Shown: in pieces, positions 56,716-64,000 of the stretch
How the letters are laid out: each line of letters begins with the position of its first letter
Position numbering within the stretch: the first letter of the stretch is position 1
Assembly (NCBI GenBank): GCA_030248135.1
Contig: JASANC010003119.1
Location: 62,001-126,000, forward strand
Source of the DNA: Theristus sp. LFF4_11
Lineage: Eukaryota > Nematoda > Chromadorea > Monhysterida > Xyalidae
Direction of reading: 5' to 3'
Length of the DNA stretch: 64,000 nucleotides
The notes under the pieces: model-generated
Told to the model about the DNA's origin: nothing
Databases searched by the model: none
The model's input: only the letters and a program-made list of their open reading frames with translations
Position numbers and translations under genes: made by a program

Positions 56716-58045
56716 CGTAGGAATTCAATGCGCTGATCACGGATTTCGGGTTAGTTTTCTTACGTGAGCAACTCTAGATGCCGAATCGTGACGATATCGG
56801 GCGAATCGGCCGTGGAAATCGGCGAAATCGGTCCACGAACGAAAAACAAGAAAAGGGTGTTTTCCAGGGTAATTCAATGCGCCGATCACGAATTTTAAGT
56901 TAGTTTTCTTACGTGAGCAACTCTAGATGCTGAATCGTGACGATTTCGGGCGAATCGGCCGTGGAAATCGGCGAAATCGGTCCAGGAACGAAAAACAAGA
57001 AAAAGTGTTTTCCAGGGTAATTCAATGCGCTGATCACGAATTTTGGGTTAGTTTTCTTACGTGAGCAACTCTAGATGCTGAATCGTGACGATTTCGGGCG
57101 AATCGGCCGTGGAAGTTGGCGAAATCGGTCCAGGAACGAAAAACAAGAAAAGGGTGTTTTCTAGGGTAATTCAATCCGCTGATCACGGATTTTGGGTTAG
57201 TTTTCTTACGTGAGCAACTCTAGATGCCGAATCGTGACGATATCGGGCGAATCGGCCGTGGAAATCGGCGAAATCGGTCCACGAACGAAAAACAAGAAAA
57301 GAGTGTTTTCCAGGGTAATTCAATGCGCCGATCACGAATTTTAAGTTAGTTTTCTTACGTGAGCAACTCTAGATGCTGAATCGTGACGATTTCGGGCGAA
57401 TCGGCCGTGGAAATCGGCGAAATCGGTCCAGGAACGAAAAACAAGAAAAAGTGTTTTCCAGGGTAATTCAATGCGCTGATCACAAATTTTGGGTTAGTTT
57501 TCTTACGTGAGCAATTCTAGATGCTGAATCGTGACGATTTCGGGCGAGTCGGCCGTGGAAATTGGCGAAATCGGTCCAGGAACGAAAAACAAGAAAAGGG
57601 GGTTTTCCAGGGTAATTCAATGCGCTGATCACGAATTTTGGGATAGTTTTTTTACGTGAACAACTCTAGATGCTGAATCGTGACGATTTCGGGCGAATCG
57701 GCCGTGGAAGTTGGCGAAATCGGTCCAGGAACGAAAAACAAGAAAAGGGTGTTTTCCAGGGTAATTCAATGCGCTGATCACGAATTTTGGGTTAGTTTTC
57801 TTACGTGAGCAACTCTAGATGCTGAATCGTGACGATTTCGGGCGAATCGGCCGTGGAAGTTGGCGAAATCGGTCTAGAAACGAGAAACAAGAAAAGGTTG
57901 TTTTCCAGAGTAATTCAATGCACTGATCCCGGATTTTGGGTTGGTTTTTTGTGAGCAACTCTAGATACTGAATCGTAACGATTTCGAGCGAATCGGCCGT
58001 AGAAATAGCATAGGCGAAATCGGCCCAAAAAACGAAAAATGAAAA
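56716..58045. repeat. 149-bp satellite array, about nine units
   Basis: Units start with GGGTAATTCAATGCG near 56716 (diverged), 56865, 57014, 57163, 57313, 57461, 57609, 57758 and 57908. Each contains GTGAGCAACTCTAGATGC, GAATCGTGACGATTTCGGGC and GAACGAAAAACAAGAAAA. Shared variants make units 1-2-3 match 4-5-6, a trimeric higher-order period of about 447 bp. The first and last units are most diverged. Confidence 0.93.
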
Positions 58046-58132
58046 CTCTGAGGTATCCGGGGTTTAGAAGAATGTGTGACCAACGAGATGTGAATTTGGT
58101 TCGACCTTCGGGACTTATTTAAAAGTCAGAAT

Positions 58133-59220
58133 ATTATCTAAAAATGCGGGAGACGCATATAAAAGGAGGAATATGGCTTTGTCTAAGCAGTGAGAGACTT
58201 GGCTCGACAACTCTTTTCAAGTCTCTGATGTGGTACACACACACGGATACAAGTACATAAGAGCCATATTTTTGCGCCGTTTATTCACTATTTCGGTTGC
58301 ACATGTATAATCTTTTCGTACGAAGGAGGCTTAGTAATGTTGAATGATGTGTGGAAAAGCCGCACACTGAAAAAATGTTTCGCGCCAGAGCGTAGTTCGA
58401 ATATGAATTGAAATAAATTTTGTTTAGTGAAAAAACATTCTGACTGGTTTTTTCTCCATTTCTTGCACGAATCTGTCGTCAGAATACGTTAAGTTTTTGC
58501 TCATTTAAAATTGCCGCGCAGCCATGAAACATTTTCTCTATCTGTGCGTGCAAACGCATATTGGGTCACGATTAATAAGAAAGATAATACTTTGTAGACA
58601 ATTAAAACTTTTGCGGTATTTCGGGCATTTGCATTTAGCAACCACTAAAACCACTAAAACAACGATCAGACTTCAGATCGCTGATACTGGTTTGCCCAGG
58701 ACAAAGTGTATCGCAGAGGCATTGGGGAACGCAAGGTCTCCTTCTGTGGCAAAGGCAAGGACTCACGGGACAGACAGTTTATCCTGCCACTAGAGTTTGG
58801 TAAAAAGGCTGAAAATCAACGGAAGATAACACCTTTTTGTCACTGATGCTGGTGTGTACACAGTGATGCGTACGTTAGCAACGATAAAACCACATGAAAC
58901 AATGTTTTGCAGTCTCTGATTTTTCTGTTTTTGCACAGAATTTACAGGTTCTTGATTTACAGAAGTTCTGCACAGAATTTGCACAGAATTTCGCACATGA
59001 TGTGATTTCGGACTAAACTGGAAAGGACAGTTAAAAAATGATTTTAAAACTTTTTACACTTTTCAGTAAAACAAACGCGGCGCAAAAATATAGCTTTTAT
59101 GTACTTGTATCCGTGTGTACCACATCAGAGACTTGAAAAGAGTTGTCGAGCCAAGTCTCTCACTGCTTAGACAAAGCCATATTCCTCCTTTTATATGCGT
59201 CTCCCGCATTTTTAGATAAT
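58133..59220. mobile_element. TIR element with arms of about 150 bp
   Basis: ATTATCTAAAAATGCGGGAG at the left is mirrored by CTCCCGCATTTTTAGATAAT at the right. The arms continue through CATATAAAAGGAGGAATATG, CTAAGCAGTGAGAGACTTGG and GGATACAAGTACATAA. The interior of about 790 bp has only a short ORF (58524-58793) of no known family. Interior sequence near 58340-58570 is related to 63100-63360. Confidence 0.82.
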
Positions 59221-60331
59221 TTTTACAAGGTGTCTGTAAACTGTCCGAGCTTTATCGAATACGTGTCAGCAATACTTGATAAAAATGTTCACAGAAACCA
59301 GTTCATAACTTAGTTTTGTGCAAAAGCCAAATGGTCGTGTGCGTACGGAGGTACGCACGCACAGTCGCTTTAAAAAACAAAAAAAGCAGCCAATATCAGC
59401 GGTATGTGCAATAATGTCGGTTGGTGCCAAGTCCCTTGAATATGCCATATAAATATGTTTATGTGCATCTGAACTTGGAGTTTCACTCCAAAAAACATTC
59501 TAAAATTTCACCTGCAAAACATAAAACTCTGAAAATGAATTATAAATCCAACTGGACGTGGCGCAGTTTTGCCTTCCGCTTATTAGCGTCATCATCGCGG
59601 TCGCGCCGCGCGCATGTGGCTTAACGCATGTTCACCGCGTTCGCACACATCTCCATGTTATTGTATACATTCGTGTTTGCGCGCTGTTATTTCCCATAAC
59701 AAACCTCGGAAGAAATTAGAAAAAAACCGCAATCCGTTGTGAAAATCAGGTATAACGGAATAATGTGAGCGAACGATGTGTGGCGCATGTTTTTCCCGCA
59801 TGGACGCTCGCGCACGCAGAGACGCAGAGGAAAAGACGCCCATGTATGAGGGTTTTTTGAACGGTGCAGTCGAGTTTTTGGAGGATAATGAAAATAGTGT
59901 TCGTCTTCGGGAATAGAGGTTCGACAGAGTCAGGGTCGACAATGTCAGTGTGACACAATGAAAAATACCCTACATGTATAAAGCTGTCAGCGGTACCTTC
60001 TACAAATGAAAATTTATGAGCGGCCTCACTAAACACTTTGCCCTGTTGCATGTGTGTGTGTGTTTTTTTTCATTTGAAATACCATTTTTGAAGCTAGCTC
60101 TTGAACAGACATGCAGAAAAGCAGAAAACTGCTGAGGATTTTTCATGGGATTTCTCCTGCGCTGTTTCCGTGCTGTGAGTTTTTCGTTTCTGTATAATTA
60201 TACAAGTGTTCCCACGATGTTGTTGCAGCGTTTTGCTTTCAGGGTGAAGATATGCTGATAAGATACCGAAGCCCAGAGCAGCTTTTTAAGAAAATGAACT
60301 TTGTGTTATGGTTTTTTAATCATAAGAAAAC
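59221..60331. other. Gene-free stretch
   Basis: Open frames at 59658-60051 (minus) and 59421-59624 (plus) have no recognisable pattern. Nothing else supported. Confidence 0.4.
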
Positions 60332-60605
60332 CATATGCCGTAAAGTCTTGAATATGAGGTCTCCTTATATAAATTTTAAAATCAAAAATTTCTGAAAAAA
60401 GTGGAAATTCGTGTGACAGCCTTATAAGTGGGAGTGGGTCTTATAAAGCGAACATTAGGAATTCCGGGCCTTATAAACATGGTAGGATTTCGACCAAGTC
60501 AAAATTTTGAATTTTTTGGTCTCCCGCCGTGTGACACTCCGCCCACTTTTGGATGGGCGTCTTATAAGTGGGAGGAACCTTATATGCAAGACTTTACGGT
60601 ATATG
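60332..60605. mobile_element. Small TIR element (MITE)
   Basis: CATATGCCGTAAAGTCTTG at the left pairs with CAAGACTTTACGGTATATG at the right. CTTATAAGTGGGAG-type units inside are repeated. About 270 bp, non-coding. Confidence 0.75.
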
Positions 60606-60989
60606 CAATAATGTGCACGCTTTCGAAACGCACATTTTGCACATTCTCTTCATGTAAAATACATGCAGATGTTGATGTTCTATTTTTACAATGTTTTTGA
60701 AAAGCTATCGAGATATTTCGAAGAAGCCAGAGGCGAAAAAAGTGAAAATGTGCAGGCTACAATAAATCAATTATCAGTTGTATATTCAGTTTTCGCAGCC
60801 GAAATTTAATCCAGCCCGTTTGTGTATATTCTTCGTTAAACACAAGCTTTCTTTCGTGCTGACATATCTAGATACATTGTAAATGTAGTTTGTTTCTGGA
60901 AACTACGTATAAATTCACTTATATGGAAAAGAAAACTTACAACATATTCAATGTACATGTTCGTATCTTCACGTCCATAGCCTTTGTAC

Positions 60990-62079
60990 AGGGTGAACCA
61001 AAAAAAGGTTCCAATTCTAAAATGCTCTCACTGGCGTGTGCTGAGGTGTTTAGAGCTGAAAATTGGAACACTATTAGAAAACAGTTGGAGGTTTTTCTGA
61101 CTATTTTTTTTCACGGTATGTTGCCCCTATCACTCACTACAGCAGAATATCTGAAAAACATGAAAAATCGACAAATGTGGTGAAATGGAGAGGGTTAACT
61201 TAGCTGTAACAAAGACTAAATGATGAACGTTGGTGACAACCTGAGTGTTCACAACTCAAAAAAAGATGAAAAAACAATATGCACACACAGTAGCTTGGAA
61301 ATGCCGAATGCTGAATTGCATTTAAACAGTCATTGATCAACCTGATGTTTCACTTCGAGTCTGAGCGTGCGTGAGCGGTTCTGCCCAGAACAGATGCGAA
61401 TTTATCTTTCCAGGTGCAAACTGTTTTTCTTTTTTTAATTCACACAATTTGCCACTCTGATACAATATTTTTCACCATAGCAGACTGGTTATTTTCTGCA
61501 GTGAAAGATGCAATTCCATTTTCAGTCGTTGCTGCCATCATGGTTAAGTGGACGGCAGAGAAGCGAGTCTGGTGTGCCAATTGGTCGAAACATGCGAATA
61601 ACTTTTCCATAGTGGTTCGGCAATTTGTACAAAATGCAATTTTGCCCCGCATGGCGATACATTAGTTCGGAAGTCCGTTTATGAGCAATGATAAACAGTG
61701 AGATTATGAATGAACGTTGTTTTTCGTCAAAAATCGCTATTTTTTGCAAATTGCACTGTAAAAAATGAACAGAAACGAGTAAACCAAGCAAAATTTGATC
61801 ACAAAAAATTCTCAAAGTGTTCTAACAGTGTTCCATTTTTAAGCCATGAGGTTCTTGTTTCAGCTAAATCAACCCTCTTTATTTCACCACATTTGTCGAT
61901 TTTTCATGTTTTTCAGATATTCTGCTGTAGTGAGTGATAGGGGCAACATACCGTGAAAAAAAATAGTCAGAAAAACCTCCAACTGTTTTCTAATAGTGTT
62001 CCAATTTTCAGCTCTAAACACCTCAGCACACGCCAGTGAGAGCATTTTAGAATTGGAACCTTTTTTTTGGTTCACCCTG
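60990..62079. mobile_element. Tc1/mariner-type non-autonomous element with 200-bp TIRs
   Basis: CAGGGTGAACCAAAAAAAGG to the inverse TTTTTTTGGTTCACCCTG, flanked by TA on both sides. The TIRs run about 200 bp (60990-61190 and 61880-62079) at very high identity, including GGTTCCAATTCTAAAATGC and ACGGTATGTTGCCCCTATC. The 690-bp interior has no transposase motif. The paired ORFs in the two TIRs are identical because the TIRs are. Confidence 0.88.
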
Positions 62080-62759
62080 TAGTTCATAAAAATTATAATT
62101 TAAAGTTTATTCATGTGAAACCGTTGAAAAACAGTGACAAAGCCTACAAAGTGTCCTGCTTTCTTATAACACTTTATTTTCAAATGCATATTGTGTTGCC
62201 AGGAACATGACATTGAGCAATGTTTAACTGCCTCGGTAAAAATTAGGCGTCATCAACTGCTTAAACGGGAAATCGTCCAAGATGTTTTCCAAAATTAATC
62301 AGAATCAGAAAACATGCAGCGTTGTAATTAAAGTGAAATTACCATAAATTTATCCATCTTGCAGTGTGTGTTTGACATGCGAGTTCCGTATTATCAATTT
62401 TTTTCAATTTCTATAGCACATACACAGATACTGTCAACACGTCTGATTAAAATATTGCGCTCGCGATGTGGCTTTTGTGCCAGCTTAGTTGCCAGGAAAA
62501 ACATGTGCAGTTTGCGCCACCAATTCAAATTACGTTCTGGAAAAAATGCAACACTATTCCGAATTCCGAATGTAATGATATTCAGCCTAGCTCTAGCAGA
62601 GAATGACGAGCGGGCAGCAGCAGTGCTTAGGCAGCGACAAGCAAACCGTTGGATTTCGGAGGAGGAAAAAACAGCCAAACAAGTCATTCTTTGCCGACTG
62701 AATGGAAAAAGGTTGATTCGGAGAACATGTCGAAGAATTGAAAAACAAAGCCGTTGAAG

Positions 62760-62974
62760 ATGATGGAGGCAGCGCTCAGTGGCGCGTCGTCGTCGACTAA
62801 CGCGTGTGCCCCGCAGAATCGCAAATACTCCGTCACGACGCCGATGCTCATACAACAGCAACAAAATCGCAAGCGATCATCACAGAACCTACTCGCTAGG
62901 AACCAGTCGTGTTCGTCGTTTCAAAATGTCAATAACACAATCGCAACTACCGAAAAACGCTCGCCAAAACCGAG
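62760..62974 (+). CDS. Candidate first coding exon of an unknown gene
   Basis: ATG at 62760 (MMEAALSGASSSTNACAPQN) opens a 71-codon frame, polar and basic with SVTTPMLIQQQQNRKRSSQN and possible basophilic-kinase sites, ending at a GAG/GTAGGA donor. Composition is more coding-like than the flanks. No continuation exon was found in the remaining 1 kb, and no family was recognised. Confidence 0.35.
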
Positions 62975-63099
62975 GTAGGAGAGAAACACTGCAATTACTG
63001 ACAAATCAAATGTTGAAGATCACCAGTGCTCGAGATTATTTCTGGCAATGAAAAATATTATGCATCATTAGCTTTTTTTGCATAACAGGCGGAATAATG

Positions 63100-63360
63100 T
63101 TGAAGGGATCTGTGGAAAAGTCGCACAGTTGAAAACTGAGCGCACTGTTTTGCGTCCGAACTAGCCCGAATATAAGTTAAAATAGATTTAATGCGTGGTT
63201 TAGTTCTGTTTAGCATTTTTTTGCACAAAACTACCGTCGAACTACCTTCATTCAATTTTGCTCACTGAAAATTTCGCGCAACCGTGAAACATCATTTTCT
63301 ATCTGTGCGTGCAAAAGCATGTTACGAGTTACGACACGTTAATGAGAAAGATATTTTACC
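63100..63360. repeat. Diverged partial copy of the 58.1-59.2 kb element interior
   Basis: GTGGAAAAGTCGCACAGTTG, CGTCCGAACTAGCCCGAATA, GCGCAACCGTGAAACAT and TTTCTATCTGTGCGTGCAAA follow the order of matching segments at 58350-58560. Confidence 0.65.
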
Positions 63361-63679
63361 TGAACCTGATCGCTGATTCTTTTTCTCAAAATTGCCGGTT
63401 GCCTTTTTATTTTTTTGCCATGCCATTTTATTTCATGTTGAAAAACAAATTAGATGCACATTTTCTTCACACAGCCAAATCCCATGCACTTTAGTGTTTT
63501 TGTACAATGTGTTCCATTTTTTTTGGTTCCGGGTGTTCCGGGTATCCTGCCTTCAGGTGCACATACTCTTTTTTGTGCAAGAGACTTTACGATATTTTGA
63601 CCAGTTTCTCACATGCGGACGCCACGCCACAAATTACTCCGTGCGCAGCAAACTGTGCCGTGCATATATTCATAAGCAA

Positions 63680-63769
63680 TTAGTCAGCTAACTCCCTGGT
63701 GGATTGTTTGACGACGGCAGGGTTACATGCAGCTTGCACGGCACGCCTCATGTTGTTGATCTTGTTCAC
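63680..63769 (-). CDS. Candidate terminal exon of an unknown gene
   Basis: After a TTTTCAG acceptor (minus strand) the frame reads VNKINNMRRAVQAACNPAVV followed by KQSTRELAD and a TAA stop: 30 codons in phase 0. The amphipathic, protein-like composition suggests a real last exon of a gene continuing to the right beyond the window. The family is not recognised. Confidence 0.45.
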   Translation of the reverse strand: MNKINNMRRAVQAACNPAVVKQSTRELAD

Positions 63770-64000
63770 CTGAAAAGACTCGCAAGCTGCACACGAAATG
63801 CACACTGTAGCCCTTTTACTGCGCGTGTAAACGCGCACACTTGAAGTTAGAGCCCGTAAAGGGAAGCATCACAGCCACAGCAGAGCTCTTACAAGCTGCG
63901 CTAGGCAGATATGTTCTCATTATTTTCTTCGCGCGAGTTATTTAAATAATAAAGCGGCTTCAGCACGCACGGCCGGTGCGTGGGACACCGACGGAACCTG

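Noticed and set aside
61884..62087. Conserved 60-codon frame present in two copies (also at 60890-61183)
   Set aside because: The copies are identical because they lie in the two inverted terminal repeats of one element. There is no sign of protein selection.
62359..62757. 132-codon plus-strand frame
   Set aside because: No recognisable pattern, and its basic C-terminus stops just before the better candidate exon at 62760. Kept out as unsupported.

Overview
This is eukaryotic, intron-rich DNA, most likely from a nematode. The first gene is a nematode-type cuticle collagen, with an N-terminal membrane anchor, a basic cleavage site and Cys-flanked interrupted Gly-X-Y blocks, and the second is a multi-domain ShKT protein. 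The large gaps, long introns and heavy load of terminal-inverted-repeat (TIR) elements suggest a big genome, perhaps an early-branching (Dorylaimia-like) nematode. That placement is inference; only the animal/nematode character is supported directly.

Layout, left to right. 0.3-2.9 kb (+): cuticle collagen, 6 exons. 3.35-5.8 kb (-): secreted ShKT-domain protein, 7 exons. 7.0-10.4 kb (-): RASSF7/8-type Ras-association protein. 10.4-14.4 kb: gene-free, with foldback repeats. 14.4-15.1 kb (+): DNAL4-type dynein light chain, 4 exons. 16.1-20.8 kb: a nested transposon stack built around an inactive non-LTR retrotransposon. 22-24 kb: hAT-type MITEs. 24.8-36.6 kb (+): LDB1/Chip LIM-domain-binding cofactor, 12 exons recovered, with an intronless ORF nested in intron 2. 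37.9-52.0 kb (-): U1 snRNP 70K (SNRNP70), 11 exons. Interleaved with it on the opposite strand at 45.9-51.4 kb (+) is a gene for an unrecognised Gln-rich acidic protein. 52.1-54.8 kb: a second nested stack of hAT elements and a G-rich TIR element. 54.8-64 kb: repeat-dominated, with a 149-bp satellite, several TIR elements and two isolated candidate exons.

The protein genes do not form one pathway. They are ordinary animal genes: cuticle structure, extracellular ShKT protein, Ras-association scaffold, dynein light chain, LIM-homeodomain cofactor and spliceosome. Exon structures were built by hand from splice signals and reading frame. Collagen, ShKT, DNAL4, LDB1 and SNRNP70 close in frame over all listed exons. 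The RASSF model has one unresolved junction, and LDB1 lacks its first exon.

The less ordinary content is the interleaving of SNRNP70 with an opposite-strand gene, the two multi-layer transposon stacks whose target-site duplications give an order of events, a Harbinger-like element carrying what resembles a MADF-domain N-terminus, hairpin elements in a collagen 3' region, and many splice donors with T at +3. I saw no bacterial-type system, CRISPR array or virus.
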